NCBI RefSeq assembly: GCF_016127015.1
Contig: NZ_CP065972.1
Coordinates: 1,798,001-1,862,000, forward strand
Direction: 5' to 3'
DNA: 64,000 bases
DNA from: Corynebacterium tuberculostearicum
Lineage (GTDB): Bacteria; Actinomycetota; Actinomycetes; Mycobacteriales; Mycobacteriaceae
Numbering within the stretch: position 1 is the stretch's first letter; every line of letters begins with the position of its first letter. A program made the translations under genes and the position numbers. Shown one piece after another: positions 44,389-53,658 of this stretch. The notes under the pieces are model-generated. The model worked only from the letters and a program-made list of their open reading frames with translations, did no database searches and was not told the origin of the DNA.

Positions 44389-45351
44389 TTACTCCTTTGG
44401 GTTGCGCGGTAGGGCGGTGGATTTCATGGTGCCGTTGCCATCGGCGCCATTGCTATAGCTGCCGCTAGCATTGGCCCCGCCCGCGTAGCCGTTGCCGGCA
44501 TTCCACGCAGCCGCAACATCGACGGCGTCGCGCGAGACGGCGACCTCGTGCACGCGCACACCCCACGCGCCCATCTGGGCGGAAATGGCGGTCACGGCCG
44601 CAGTCGCGGGATCGGCCAGCAGTGGGCTGGACTCCACGCCACGGTCCTCCCGGATGGCGGCGAGGAAGCGCTTGCGGGAAGCGCCCACCAGCATGGGGAA
44701 TTCGGCGTCGAGGAACTCCGGCAGGGCCTTGAGCAGCGCCCAATTATCCTGCGGGGTTTTGGCGAAGCCTAAGCCCGGATCGAGCACGATATTATCGCGG
44801 CGCACGCCGGCCTCCAGCGCGTTATTCGCCAGGCGCTCGAGGGTCTCATGCACATCGCGTACCACATCGCCGCCGTGATCGGCGCTACCTGCCGCGGAGC
44901 CAAAGGCGCCTTCCTGCAGCGTGCGCCAGTGCATCAAACAGACGGGCACACCGGCCTCGGCCATCGCGCGATACATCTCCGGATCAGCTAGGCCACCGGA
45001 GACGTCATTAATCATGTCCACGCCGGCCGCTGCGGCCGCACGGGCCACCGAGGCGCGCATCGTATCCACGGAGGTGCGGATGCCCAGCTCGCTCAGCACC
45101 TTAATGACGGGAACCACGCGGCGCTTTTCGACGTCCGCTTCTACCCGCACCGCACCCGGCCGGGTGGACTCGCCACCGACGTCAATCATGTCAGCGCCCT
45201 GCGCCACGAGTTCGCGGGCGTGGTTGATGGCGGCATCGACGTCCAACCACTTACCGCCATCGGAGAAGGAATCCTCCGTGACGTTGACAATGCCCATCAC
45301 CAGCGTGCGTTGGGCAATGGTCAGATCCGATACCGAGGTTGCCTGCTGCAT
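44389..45351 (-). CDS. folP: Dihydropteroate synthase
   Basis: 320 aa TIM barrel that joins p-aminobenzoate to hydroxymethyldihydropterin diphosphate, the sulfonamide target. Signatures GIVNVTEDSFSDGG, DMIDVGGESTRPGA, DMINDVSGG, DPGLGFAKTPQDN and a late GASRKRF are intact. The C-terminal ~40 residues are Gly/Ser/Asn-rich and outside the fold. AAAGGAG lies 6 nt before the ATG. Confidence 0.96.
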   Translation of the reverse strand: MQQATSVSDLTIAQRTLVMGIVNVTEDSFSDGGKWLDVDAAINHARELVAQGADMIDVGGESTRPGAVRVEADVEKRRVVPVIKVLSELGIRTSVDTMRASVARAAAAAGVDMINDVSGGLADPEMYRAMAEAGVPVCLMHWRTLQEGAFGSAAGSADHGGDVVRDVHETLERLANNALEAGVRRDNIVLDPGLGFAKTPQDNWALLKALPEFLDAEFPMLVGASRKRFLAAIREDRGVESSPLLADPATAAVTAISAQMGAWGVRVHEVAVSRDAVDVAAAWNAGNGYAGGANASGSYSNGADGNGTMKSTALPRNPKE

Positions 45352-45390
45352 GGCGTGCTCCTTTTCGCTTTCGTGGTAACCGGGGTGGGA

Positions 45391-45984
45391 TTAGCTGCGA
45401 ATCAGGCTGAGCACCTCGGCGCGGGAGGCGGCATTATTTTTGAAGCCGCCGCGCACCGCGGAGGTGGTCGTCGTCGCCCCCGGCTTGCGGATGCCGCGCA
45501 TGGCCATGCACAAGTGCTCGCACTCAATGACCACTATGACGGACTGCGCACCGAGGACCTCCACCAAGGCGTCCGCTACCTGCTGGGTAAGGCGCTCTTG
45601 GACTTGGGGGCGCTTAGCGTACATATCCGCCAAGCGGGCGAGCTTACTCAAACCGGTGACGTGGCCGTCTTTGCCCGGGATGTAGCCAATATGCGCCACG
45701 CCGTAGAACGGCACCAAGTGGTGCTCGCAGGTGGAATAGATGGGGATATCGCGCACCAGAACTAATTCTTGGTGGTCCTCGGCGAAGGTTTTGTGCAGGA
45801 CCTCGGTGGGGTCCTCGTGCAGGCCGGCAAAGACCTCGCGGTAGGCGCGGGCCACGCGGGCCGGGGTTTCGCGCAAGCCCTCGCGGTCAGGGTCCTCCCC
45901 TACCGCAAGGAGCAGCTCACGCACCGCTGCCTCCGCTCGGTCTTGGTCGAAGGCGGCGCGAGCGGGAATGTGATTATCAGGCAT
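45391..45984 (-). CDS. folE: GTP cyclohydrolase I
   Basis: 197 aa. First enzyme of folate synthesis, GTP to dihydroneopterin triphosphate. Zinc and catalytic residues in [21 protein letters not shown] and [11 protein letters not shown] are present. It overlaps the ftsH stop by one base (TAATG), so folate genes are read with ftsH. Confidence 0.96.
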   Translation of the reverse strand: MPDNHIPARAAFDQDRAEAAVRELLLAVGEDPDREGLRETPARVARAYREVFAGLHEDPTEVLHKTFAEDHQELVLVRDIPIYSTCEHHLVPFYGVAHIGYIPGKDGHVTGLSKLARLADMYAKRPQVQERLTQQVADALVEVLGAQSVIVVIECEHLCMAMRGIRKPGATTTTSAVRGGFKNNAASRAEVLSLIRS

Positions 45985-48341
45985 TAGTTATCTTCTTGCT
46001 TGTCGTCCTCGCGCGCATAGGGGTTCTTGCGGCGATCCTTTTCGTCCCAGCCAGGGGTAAACCACTGACGGGTCTCGGCATCAGCCTCCGCGCCGGCGTC
46101 CGGCTTGTGGTGCTTTCCGCCACCGGCAGCGGGGCGTGCGGCCGGACGGGCGGATGACTCGGAAGCCGGGCCAGACTGGGCGTCGCGAGCCTGCTGGGTC
46201 GGCTGGGTCGGCTGGGCCGGCGTGGAGTCCGCGGATTCCTTAGCGGGGCCGCTGCCCAACTCGCGGGCGGTGTCCGGATCGACGTAATCGCCGGCGTGCT
46301 GACCAAAGTTGAAGCCCACCTCACCCTTCGGCTCTTCGCCGGCGAGGCGGCGCTCGCGGGCGGCCCGGGAGGCATCGAGAAGCGTCATGCGCTTAGGCAG
46401 CTCCTCGCCGCGCTCCTTCGCCAGCTCGACCGGGGTCTTCACCGGAGCGTAGCCAATCTGGCGCGGGAAGCGATCGTCCTCACCTGGGAAGACGTCGAAA
46501 GCCTCGCGCGGCTCGATGCCGTCGAAGATGCGCTCCAGGTCAGGGCGGCGCAGGGTTTCTTTCTCCAGCAGGGCCTCGGCCAGCTTGTCCAGGTAGTGAC
46601 GGTTATTGCGCAAGATGTCATAGGCCTGCTCGTGCGCGCGCTCGAGCAGGTAGCGCATTTGCTCATCAATCTTGGAGGCAACTTCATCGGAGTAATCGAT
46701 GGAGCCGCCGCCACCCATCTGGCTGAAGGGATCGCCCTGCTCCTTGCCGTACTTTACGGTGCCCAGGTCCGGGGAGAAGCCGTACTCGGTGAGCATGGAA
46801 CGAGCGATCTTGGTGGCGTTTTCAATATCGGAAGACGCACCGGTGGTCGGCGCACCGAAGACCAGTTCCTCGGCCGCGCGGCCGCCCATGGCAAAGACCA
46901 AACGGGAGAAGAGCTCGTCGCGGGTGTACATGCCCTTGTCGTCTTCCTGGGAGGTCATGGCGTGGCCGCCGGTGCGGCCGCGGGCCAGGATGGTGACCTT
47001 GTACACGCGCTCAATATCCTTGAGTGCCCACGCAGAAAGCGTGTGTCCGCCCTCGTGGTAAGCGGTGACCTTCTTCTCGTGCTCGGAGATGATCTTGCCC
47101 TGGCGGCGCGGGCCGCCCACGACGCGGTCGGTGGCCTCTTCCAAGGCGTCATAGGTAATGACGTTGCCGCCGATGCGGGCGGTCAGCAAAGCGGCCTCGT
47201 TGAGTACGTTGGCCAAGTCCGCACCGGACATGCCGGCGGTGCGCTTGGCCAGCTGCGCTACGTCAACCTCTTCTGCCAGCGGCTTATTCTTTGCATGCAC
47301 GCGCAGGATCTCCTCGCGGCCGGCAAGATCCGGGTTGGTGACCGGAATCTGGCGGTCGAAGCGGCCCGGGCGCAGCAGCGCCGGATCGAGGATATCCGGG
47401 CGGTTGGTGGCGGCGATGAGGATAACGCCTTCGCGGTCACCAAAGCCGTCCATCTCTACCAGGAGCTGGTTGAGGGTCTGTTCGCGCTCATCGTGGCCGC
47501 CGCCAGTACCGGAACCGCGCTGGCGGCCCACGGCATCAATCTCGTCCACGAAGATAATGCAGGGGCTATTTTCCTTCGCCTGCTTGAATAGGTCGCGCAC
47601 GCGGGAGGCACCCACGCCGACGAACATCTCCACAAAGTCAGAACCGGAGATGGAATAGAACGGCACACCGGCCTCGCCGGCCACAGCGCGGGCAAGCAAG
47701 GTTTTACCAGTACCCGGAGGGCCGTAGAGCAGCACGCCGCGCGGGATCTTGGCACCCAGGTCGTGGTAGCGGGTGGGGTCTTCCAGGAAGTCTTTGATCT
47801 CCTGTAGCTCGTCCACGGCCTCATCCGCGCCGGCCACGTCCGCAAAGGTATTGGTCGGCATATCCTTGGTCAGTTCCTTGGCCTTGGAACCGCCAATGCC
47901 AAACATTCCGCCAGCACCCTGCTGCATGCGAGACATGAGCCAGAAGAGCACGCCGAAGAGGATGATCATCGGCAGCAGCATGCTGAGCATGGAGCCCAAG
48001 AAGGATTCCTGCGTGACATTGGTCTGGTACTTCTCGGCGCCGGAATCCTTGACGGCGTTAAAGACCTGCTCAGAAGCGCGGGCCGGGTACTTGGCCACAA
48101 TCTCCTGCACGCCGTCGCGCTCGTCTACCGTGATTTCATCCTTGAGCTTGATGCGCAGGCGCTGCTCGCGGTCATCAATTTCCACCTCATCGACGTTTTT
48201 GTCTTTGAGCTGGGTCAGCGCAACGGAGGTATCCGCTTGCACGTAGCCGCGGGCATCGTTGCTAAAGAAGGTAAAGGCGTACAGCGCGATAAGGATGAGG
48301 GCCGCAATCCCGCCGTAGCGAAGAATCTTATTGTTTTTCAT
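45984..48341 (-). CDS. ftsH: ATP-dependent zinc metalloprotease FtsH
   Basis: 785 aa membrane AAA+ protease for unassembled or damaged membrane proteins. Two N-terminal helices flank an outer domain (residues ~6-120). Walker [14 protein letters not shown], Walker [13 protein letters not shown], second region of homology [20 protein letters not shown], and zinc site HEGGH (usual HEAGH). The C-terminal ~150 residues are Gly/Pro/Gln-rich and disordered, an actinobacterial extension. No Shine-Dalgarno; TAAAAT lies 9 nt upstream in the hpt stop region. Confidence 0.96.
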   Translation of the reverse strand: MKNNKILRYGGIAALILIALYAFTFFSNDARGYVQADTSVALTQLKDKNVDEVEIDDREQRLRIKLKDEITVDERDGVQEIVAKYPARASEQVFNAVKDSGAEKYQTNVTQESFLGSMLSMLLPMIILFGVLFWLMSRMQQGAGGMFGIGGSKAKELTKDMPTNTFADVAGADEAVDELQEIKDFLEDPTRYHDLGAKIPRGVLLYGPPGTGKTLLARAVAGEAGVPFYSISGSDFVEMFVGVGASRVRDLFKQAKENSPCIIFVDEIDAVGRQRGSGTGGGHDEREQTLNQLLVEMDGFGDREGVILIAATNRPDILDPALLRPGRFDRQIPVTNPDLAGREEILRVHAKNKPLAEEVDVAQLAKRTAGMSGADLANVLNEAALLTARIGGNVITYDALEEATDRVVGGPRRQGKIISEHEKKVTAYHEGGHTLSAWALKDIERVYKVTILARGRTGGHAMTSQEDDKGMYTRDELFSRLVFAMGGRAAEELVFGAPTTGASSDIENATKIARSMLTEYGFSPDLGTVKYGKEQGDPFSQMGGGGSIDYSDEVASKIDEQMRYLLERAHEQAYDILRNNRHYLDKLAEALLEKETLRRPDLERIFDGIEPREAFDVFPGEDDRFPRQIGYAPVKTPVELAKERGEELPKRMTLLDASRAARERRLAGEEPKGEVGFNFGQHAGDYVDPDTARELGSGPAKESADSTPAQPTQPTQQARDAQSGPASESSARPAARPAAGGGKHHKPDAGAEADAETRQWFTPGWDEKDRRKNPYAREDDKQEDN

Positions 48342-48353
48342 TACTGCGCGATT

Positions 48354-48941
48354 TTAGTTGGTGGTATAGACATCGGGGTGGAGGGTGCCCACGTAGGGGA
48401 GATCGCGGTAGCGTTCCGCATAGTCCAAGCCATAGCCGATGACGAATTCATTCGGGATATCAAATCCTACATCTAGCAAATCAATATCAGCCTTGACTAC
48501 TTCCGGCTTGCGCAGCAGGGTGACCACATTCAGCGAAGCCGGGCTGCGGCCCTCCAGGTTGCGGATGAGCCACGACAGGGTGAGGCCGGAATCGATGATG
48601 TCTTCCACGATGAGCACGTTGCGCCCGGCAATATCGCGGTCTAGGTCCTTCAAAATGCGCACCACGCCGGAAGAGGAGGTGGAGGCGCCGTAGGAGGATA
48701 CGGCCATAAACTCCAGCTCGGAGGGGATGGATAGCTTGCGCGCAAAGTCTGTGAGGAAGAATGCGGCGCCCTTGAGCACGCAGACCAACAGCAGGTCATG
48801 CTCAGAGTCGGCATACTTTTCCGAAACCATATCCGCGAGTTCTTGGACGCGGTTTTGCAGTTCCTCTTCTCCAATGAGGATTGCTTCTACATCGTCACCG
48901 TAGCGGTTTGCGGGAACGGCGAAGTCTTTCTTGTCGTGCAC
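48354..48941 (-). CDS. hpt: Hypoxanthine(-guanine) phosphoribosyltransferase
   Basis: 195 aa. Salvages hypoxanthine and guanine with PRPP. PRPP-binding motif [17 protein letters not shown] and FMAVSSYG are intact. GTG start at 48941 with AAAGGAG 6-7 nt upstream. Lies between tilS and ftsH, as in many Gram-positive bacteria. GuaB1 elsewhere in the window belongs to the same purine network. Confidence 0.95.
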   Translation of the reverse strand: MHDKKDFAVPANRYGDDVEAILIGEEELQNRVQELADMVSEKYADSEHDLLLVCVLKGAAFFLTDFARKLSIPSELEFMAVSSYGASTSSSGVVRILKDLDRDIAGRNVLIVEDIIDSGLTLSWLIRNLEGRSPASLNVVTLLRKPEVVKADIDLLDVGFDIPNEFVIGYGLDYAERYRDLPYVGTLHPDVYTTN

Positions 48942-48953
48942 GTGTGCGCTCCT

Positions 48954-49904
48954 TTAATGACCAGACAATAGTGCCAGTTTGCCACCTATACGGGCTACTT
49001 CCAACCTCTGCCCCACCTGCCGGGCTGATCGCACGGCCACCGGACCTTGCCCGTGCCAGTGGGTGCACAGCTTGCCGACGTCCCCCACTCCCCTCCTTGT
49101 TACCTCTACCCCTTCGCTGACCAGCCACGCCGCGATTGCCCGCCGGCGCCGCGGTTCCGCCATCGCCGCCAGCTCGGAGCAGTCCGTGGTGGGTGGGGTG
49201 CGCAGGGTGGCGTCGTCAAGCGCCGCATCGCCCGCTGCTTGCGCCAGCGCCGGCACTGCATCCCCGCCGATGATGCGGCTCAACTGCGGAATGACCTCGC
49301 GGCGCAGCGCCACGCGGCGGAAATTCGTGTCCGCGTTCTGTGGGTCCTGCCACGCGGAAAGGTCCAACTCCGCGCAAGCGCCTTCGGTATCGGCCCGGCG
49401 CACGCACAACAGCGGCCGCACCACGCGGGCGCCTTCCACCTCGCTGCGCTCGCTCATGCCGGTCACCCGCCCACGCAGCGCGCCGAGCAGCAGTGTTTCC
49501 GCCTGGTCATCGGCCGTATGCGCCACGGCAACCTCTAAGCCTTCGTCTGCGCACGCGGCGGCCAGTGCCCGATACCGCGCCGCTCGCGCGGCCGCCTCCA
49601 TCGACTCCGCCCCCACTGCAGCGCTCGCCTCAACGTTAAGCACCTGCGCCCGCGCGCCTATCTTTCGCGCCTGTTCGGCCGCGCGCTCGGCCTGCGCCCG
49701 CGATCCGTCCTGCAACCCGTGGTCGACGCACAGCGCGAGCACCTCGTGCCCCTCCGCCACGAGCGCCGCCATGAGAGCCAGCGAATCCGCTCCTCCGGAC
49801 AGCCCCACCGCCACTGCATGGTCAAGGCCAGCAGCGCGCACACCGCGTCGACACGCCAGAAAGTGCGGTGAAACCCGCGGCCAAAAGGGCTTATTAGAAC
49901 TCAT
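48954..49904 (-). CDS. tilS: tRNA(Ile)-lysidine synthase
   Basis: 316 aa. Adds lysine to C34 of tRNA-Ile so that it reads AUA. PP-loop motif GLSGGADSLALMAAL at residues ~34-48, VDHGLQ and HTADDQAETLLLGALRG follow. ATG 49904 overlaps the dac stop by 11 bp; longer frames run antisense into dac and are not supported. The C-terminal substrate domain is short, as in actinobacteria. Confidence 0.93.
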   Translation of the reverse strand: MSSNKPFWPRVSPHFLACRRGVRAAGLDHAVAVGLSGGADSLALMAALVAEGHEVLALCVDHGLQDGSRAQAERAAEQARKIGARAQVLNVEASAAVGAESMEAAARAARYRALAAACADEGLEVAVAHTADDQAETLLLGALRGRVTGMSERSEVEGARVVRPLLCVRRADTEGACAELDLSAWQDPQNADTNFRRVALRREVIPQLSRIIGGDAVPALAQAAGDAALDDATLRTPPTTDCSELAAMAEPRRRRAIAAWLVSEGVEVTRRGVGDVGKLCTHWHGQGPVAVRSARQVGQRLEVARIGGKLALLSGH

Positions 49905-51180
49905 GCAGTGCAGAAGCCAATGCGTCTTGAGCCTTGCGGGCGGACAAAATATCGCCGTCATTAACAATGAACGCAAAGGCATACACGCGCCCGGAATTGC
50001 CCTGCGCGGTGCCGGCCAAAGCCGAGACCCCAGTCAGCGTGCCCGTCTTGGCGCGCACATAGCCCTTGGCCGCGGAATCGCCGTAGCGCTCGTACAAGGT
50101 GCCATCACCGCCGGCTACTGGGAGGTAAGACACCAGCGGGCGCAGGCGCGGATCATTGACCGCGCCATTAATGAGCTGCGTCAACAGCCCGGCGGTGAGC
50201 CGATTGTCCACCGATAGCCCGGAATTATCCTTAATATCCACGCCGTCGACGTCGAAGCCCTCTTCCCGCAGGACATCCAGCGTGGCCTGCGTATCGCCTT
50301 CAAAGCTGGCCTCCTTGCCCCGGGAAACCGCCAGCTCACGCGCAATGGCCTCGGCCATGACGTTATCCGAGTGGCGCACCATCTCCCGGGCGCGGTCCGC
50401 TAGCGGCGGCGAATCCACGCTCGCCACCTCCTGCGCATTCTCCGTGACGGAGCCCATGCCTACCTTGCCCGCGCCGAGGCGATCGCCTAGCTGCTTAGCG
50501 ACGTCCAAAGCAGGCTCATGACTCCTCGGCACATCCCCCGTCGTCGCGCCCAGGCGACCGCCGTAGAGCATGGCCGGTTCCATCGGCGCGACGAAGCCGC
50601 CGTCCACGTTCTCCGGATCCCAGCCCGGGGCCTGCGCCTCGCCGGACCACACGGAGGTATCGATGTAGACACCATCGACCTGTTCGACGTTTTTCGAAAT
50701 CTGCTCAGCTAAGTCATCGAGCTGTTCGTGCGTCATCCACACATCGCCCGCGGCCTTGATGACCACGTTCTTTTCGTTCGACCCGCGGTAGACCTTGGTG
50801 GTGATTTTCTCATTCTCATCCAGCGCTAACGTCGCCGCCGCAGTGGTGAGGACCTTCGTGGACGAGGCCGGGGTAAGCCGCTTATCCGCGTCGCGCTGCC
50901 ACACTACGTCACCGGTTTCGGTATCGATCACCTCGCCGCCGAACGTGGCAAGGTCCTTATTCTTAGCGAGCTCATCCAGCTTCGCCCTCAGCGCATCCAG
51001 GTCCGCCTCGCCCGGCTCTGCTGCGCTCAACGGCTCCTCAGGAGCCTCGACCGCCTGCGCCTCTCCGTGCGAGAGATCGCCGTATTCGCGCTGAAGGGTA
51101 ACGCCCAGCGCAGCCGTACCTCCGACCGCTGCCGCTACCACGAGCGCGGTCGCTGACCACCAAACATGCTTTGCTTTCAT
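49894..51180 (-). CDS. dac: D-alanyl-D-alanine carboxypeptidase/endopeptidase (PBP4 / DacB type)
   Basis: 428 aa. Trims peptidoglycan peptides outside the membrane. N-terminal helix ([22 protein letters not shown]) as signal or anchor, then penicillin-binding motifs SxxK in ASSTKVL, SxN in RHSDNVMAE and KTG in [12 protein letters not shown]4-type enzymes have an insert domain between SxxK and SxN, which is present here. ATG 51180: TAGGGT lies 8 nt upstream. Divergent from ppa. Confidence 0.93.
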   Translation of the reverse strand: MKAKHVWWSATALVVAAAVGGTAALGVTLQREYGDLSHGEAQAVEAPEEPLSAAEPGEADLDALRAKLDELAKNKDLATFGGEVIDTETGDVVWQRDADKRLTPASSTKVLTTAAATLALDENEKITTKVYRGSNEKNVVIKAAGDVWMTHEQLDDLAEQISKNVEQVDGVYIDTSVWSGEAQAPGWDPENVDGGFVAPMEPAMLYGGRLGATTGDVPRSHEPALDVAKQLGDRLGAGKVGMGSVTENAQEVASVDSPPLADRAREMVRHSDNVMAEAIARELAVSRGKEASFEGDTQATLDVLREEGFDVDGVDIKDNSGLSVDNRLTAGLLTQLINGAVNDPRLRPLVSYLPVAGGDGTLYERYGDSAAKGYVRAKTGTLTGVSALAGTAQGNSGRVYAFAFIVNDGDILSARKAQDALASALHEF

Positions 51181-51188
51181 TGCCTTTA

Positions 51189-51219
51189 ACCCTAGCGCGA
51201 ATCCGCAACGCGCTAGACT
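51189..51219. promoter_or_regulatory. Divergent -10 boxes for dac (minus) and ppa (plus)
   Basis: Minus TAGGGT at 51189-51194 (8 nt to the dac ATG, leaderless) and plus TAGACT at 51214-51219 (leader of about 37 nt with GGAGG before the ppa GTG). Confidence 0.45.
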
Positions 51220-51262
51220 ATGGGCAGTAATTGATACCCAATCCCCCATGGAGGACATCGCT

Positions 51263-51736
51263 GTGAGCGTTGAAGTAACCATTGAAATCCCGAAGGGCTC
51301 CCGCAATAAGTACGAGGTTGACCACGAGTCCGGCAAGGTCTACCTCGACCGTTACCTGTTCACCCCGATGGCTTACCCGGCTGACTACGGCTTCATCGAC
51401 CACACCCTGGGCGAGGACGGCGACCCGCTCGACGCCCTGGTCATCCTGCCGGAGCCGGTCTTCCCGGGCGTAGTCGTTGAGGCCCGCATCGTCGGCGTCT
51501 TCAAGATGACCGACGAGGCCGGCGGCGATGACAAGCTGCTCGCCGTCATCGATGACCCGCGCTGGGAGCGCTACCAGGACATCGACGATGTGGAGCAGCA
51601 CATCAAGGACGAAATCGAGCACTTCTTCGTCCACTACAAGGACCTGGAGCCGAATAAGGAAGTCACCGGCTCCGGCTGGGGCGACAAGGCCGAAGCAGAG
51701 AAGATCCTCGACGAGGCAAAGGCTCGCTTCAAGTAA
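51263..51736 (+). CDS. ppa: Inorganic pyrophosphatase (family I)
   Basis: 157 aa. Splits pyrophosphate to drive biosynthesis. [17 protein letters not shown], the active-site signature [11 protein letters not shown] (D-x-D-P-x-D-x-x), and [15 protein letters not shown] are intact. GTG 51263 is chosen because GGAGG (51250-51254) lies 8 nt upstream and the family begins SVEV; ATG 51248 would sit in the Shine-Dalgarno. Confidence 0.96.
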   Translation: MSVEVTIEIPKGSRNKYEVDHESGKVYLDRYLFTPMAYPADYGFIDHTLGEDGDPLDALVILPEPVFPGVVVEARIVGVFKMTDEAGGDDKLLAVIDDPRWERYQDIDDVEQHIKDEIEHFFVHYKDLEPNKEVTGSGWGDKAEAEKILDEAKARFK

Positions 51737-51750
51737 GCGCTTCTGGGCGC

Positions 51751-51779
51751 GAGCTCCGCGGGCCTGAGCCCGCGGGCTC
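51751..51779 (+). terminator. Strong hairpin after ppa
   Basis: GAGCTCCGCGGGC / GCCCGCGGGCTC, 12 paired bases with one bulged T and a CTGA loop, 15 bp after the ppa stop. It has no T-tract, so termination may rely on the next hairpin (51786-51851), which has one. Confidence 0.6.
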
Positions 51780-51785
51780 CCCTTA

Positions 51786-51868
51786 GGGCATTTCGATCAA
51801 ATAGCACTGCGAAAGCGGCTTTTTTCAAGGCCGTATTTGATCGAAACGCCCCCTTTTTGTCTTTTTCA
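51786..51868. repeat. Palindromic repeat element, copy 1 (terminator-like)
   Basis: Arms GGGCATTTCGATCAAATA (51786-51803) and TATTTGATCGAAACGCCC (51834-51851) pair at 17 of 18 positions around a 30-nt centre that holds a smaller CGGC/GCCG stem. CCTTTTTGTCTTTTT follows. It shares its TTCGATCA / TGATCGAA ends with copy 2 at 51915-51970. Confidence 0.75.
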
Positions 51869-51914
51869 CACCCGCAAGGCCCTCCCCGCGACACAATCCC
51901 GTCCCCGCAGTACA

Positions 51915-51970
51915 ATTCGATCACATAGCAGGCCGAAACCACCGGCCTCGGGGGCCTAAATGATCGAAAT
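51915..51970. repeat. Palindromic repeat element, copy 2
   Basis: ATTCGATCA (51915-51923) and TGATCGAAAT (51961-51970) enclose CATAGC, an inner AGGCC/GGCCT stem and GGCCG/CGGCC. The left half reads like copy 1 (TTCGATCA-ATAGCA with small changes). It lies 20 bp before the DUF559-type gene. No known element name fits. Confidence 0.65.
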
Positions 51971-51990
51971 GAACGCCTAGGGGTGGGCGC

Positions 51991-52812
51991 ATGAGAATCT
52001 TCACCACGCGCACGGCCGCGCGCCGCGCTATCGACAACCAAGCCGTGAAAATCTGCCACGGACTCTATACCGAAGGCAAGCCCTCGCCGCGCGAACTCGC
52101 GGAAATCGTCTCCCGCCGCTGGCCCGATTCGGCGCTCGACGGCTACTCGTGCGCCCACCACTACCTCGGCCACGCTTTAAGTTTCCCACTCCATTTCCTG
52201 CGCGCAGGAACGATGGCCTCCAGCCCGTACTTCCGCAGCCGCCGCGCCCGTCCGAAGGCGCTGGGCCAGCTCAATGGCATTAACGTGTGCAATCCACTGC
52301 AGGCCACAGAAATCATGGCGGAGGAAGACGCCGTCGCGTTCCTCGAAGCCTACTTTGCCGGCCGGTACGGCGCTTCCCAGATGGAAGGCCACATGCTCGA
52401 CTTCCAGCGCTTTCCGCAGCACACCCGGCGCGTACTGGAAAACACCATCCTCGGCGCTGATAGCGTCCCCGAGCGCAACCTCACCCGCGCGCTTCGGCCC
52501 CATGTCACCGTGCACAACAACAGATACATTGGACCTTACCGCTGGGACCTACTCTTGGAGGAGTACAAGCTGGCCATCGAGGTCGACGGCTACGCCTACC
52601 ACCAGGGCGAGAACCGGCAACGCTTCGAAATTGACCGCCAAAAGCTGAACGACGCCGTCCAAAGAGGCTACAAACCCCTCCACTTCACCGCCGCCACAAT
52701 CGAGCACCACCTCGACATAGCTGTTGGCCAAGTCCTCGCAATAGTCCACGGTAAAGACAACATTGTGCAGCCACCGTGGCAGTGGCACCACTACTGGCGG
52801 TTCCAGCGCTAG
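51991..52812 (+). CDS. DUF559 / Vsr-like endonuclease-fold protein
   Basis: 273 aa. The C-terminal ~100 residues (IGPYRWDLLLEEYKLAIEVDGYAYH, then RQKLNDAVQRGYKPLHFTAATI) match the DUF559/Vsr-type PD-(D/E)xK fold with D-x-x-L-E-Y/K and E-V-D-G residues. The N-terminal part may be a winged-helix like AbiEi, but this is uncertain. Such genes are common in actinobacteria, often in variable regions, with no proven role. AGGGG or a weak TAGGGG box is 7 nt before the ATG. Two palindromic repeats lie directly upstream. Confidence 0.72.
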   Translation: MRIFTTRTAARRAIDNQAVKICHGLYTEGKPSPRELAEIVSRRWPDSALDGYSCAHHYLGHALSFPLHFLRAGTMASSPYFRSRRARPKALGQLNGINVCNPLQATEIMAEEDAVAFLEAYFAGRYGASQMEGHMLDFQRFPQHTRRVLENTILGADSVPERNLTRALRPHVTVHNNRYIGPYRWDLLLEEYKLAIEVDGYAYHQGENRQRFEIDRQKLNDAVQRGYKPLHFTAATIEHHLDIAVGQVLAIVHGKDNIVQPPWQWHHYWRFQR

Positions 52813-52852
52813 CACTGCGGCACGCGGAGCAGCACAAGGTCCTATGCGTGAC

Positions 52853-52858
52853 TAGGGT
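52853..52858 (+). promoter_or_regulatory. Leaderless -10 box of the rhodanese gene
   Basis: TAGGGT, 7 nt, then ATG 52866. Confidence 0.55.
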
Positions 52859-52865
52859 ATGAGGC

Positions 52866-53162
52866 ATGAAAAACGTTCAACCAACTGAAGTACCAGAAGG
52901 CGCACAGCTCATTGATGTCCGCGAGAATGACGAGTGGGCGGTGGAGCGCGCGAAGGGCGCGACCCATATCCCAATGAGCGAGATTACGGGTCGCATCCAG
53001 GAAATCGATCCGGACAAGGATATCTACGTCATCTGCCACGCAGGCGGCCGCAGCATGCAGGTCTGCCAGTATCTGGAGCATGCGCTGGGCTGGGACACCA
53101 TTAACGTCGATGGCGGCACGGATAAGTGGAAGGCTGCCGGGCTTCCCATTGAAACGGATTAA
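52866..53162 (+). CDS. Single-domain rhodanese
   Basis: 98 aa. One rhodanese domain: LIDVRENDEWAVERAKGATHIPM, active-site loop CHAGGRS (Cys ~58) and GGTDKWKAAGLPIE. It probably carries persulfide sulfur in the cytoplasm; partner unknown. It stands alone with its own promoter. Confidence 0.9.
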   Translation: MKNVQPTEVPEGAQLIDVRENDEWAVERAKGATHIPMSEITGRIQEIDPDKDIYVICHAGGRSMQVCQYLEHALGWDTINVDGGTDKWKAAGLPIETD

Positions 53163-53193
53163 TTGGCCTTAACCAATCTTTTGGGATTATTAT
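53163..53193 (+). promoter_or_regulatory. Promoter and candidate MarR operators
   Basis: TATTAT (53188-53193) is 6 nt before the MarR ATG. Just upstream TTGG-N6-CCAA (53163-53176) and CCAA-TCTT-TTGG (53173-53184) form two overlapping inverted repeats. A MarR dimer bound there would cover the -35, fitting autorepression. Confidence 0.4.
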
Positions 53194-53199
53194 GATGGT

Positions 53200-53658
53200 A
53201 TGGCTTCCACGAATAATTCTGTAATCCCAACTGCCCTACTCGAATCCCCGTCGTTCCAGCTCGAGCGCCTCCGCCGTCGCACCCGCGACGGCGTCGAGGC
53301 CGCTTTGCAGACCAAGCAGACGACGCTGCGCGAGTACTGGGTCCTGACCTGCTTGGTGGACGCGGATGCCGCGTCGCAGTCCTACCTCTCCGAGACCCTG
53401 GCCATTGATGCTTCTGACATGGTGCGTCTTATCGACGCCCTCGAGGACCGCGGCTGGGCCAAGCGCGAGCGCGACCCGAAGGATCGCCGCCGCCAGATCG
53501 TCGCGTCTACCAAGAAGGGCGCAAAGGTCCACAAGGACTTGGCGGAGCTTGTTTCCGCCGCCGAGGACGAGGCTTTGGATGAGTCCACCAATAAGCAGCT
53601 CAAGCACCTGCGTAAGTTGGCCAAGTCCATCATTGCCGCGGACGAAGAAGAGGCATAA
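53200..53658 (+). CDS. MarR-family transcriptional regulator
   Basis: 152 aa. Winged helix-turn-helix of the MarR type: LREYWVLTCLVDADAASQSYLSETLAIDASDMVRLIDALEDRGWAKRERDPKDRRRQIVASTKKG, with the typical D-x-R-D-R-R wing. The start of the large NRPS-like gene directly abuts its stop, so it very likely shares the transcript and controls it. Ligand unknown. Confidence 0.88.
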   Translation: MASTNNSVIPTALLESPSFQLERLRRRTRDGVEAALQTKQTTLREYWVLTCLVDADAASQSYLSETLAIDASDMVRLIDALEDRGWAKRERDPKDRRRQIVASTKKGAKVHKDLAELVSAAEDEALDESTNKQLKHLRKLAKSIIAADEEEA

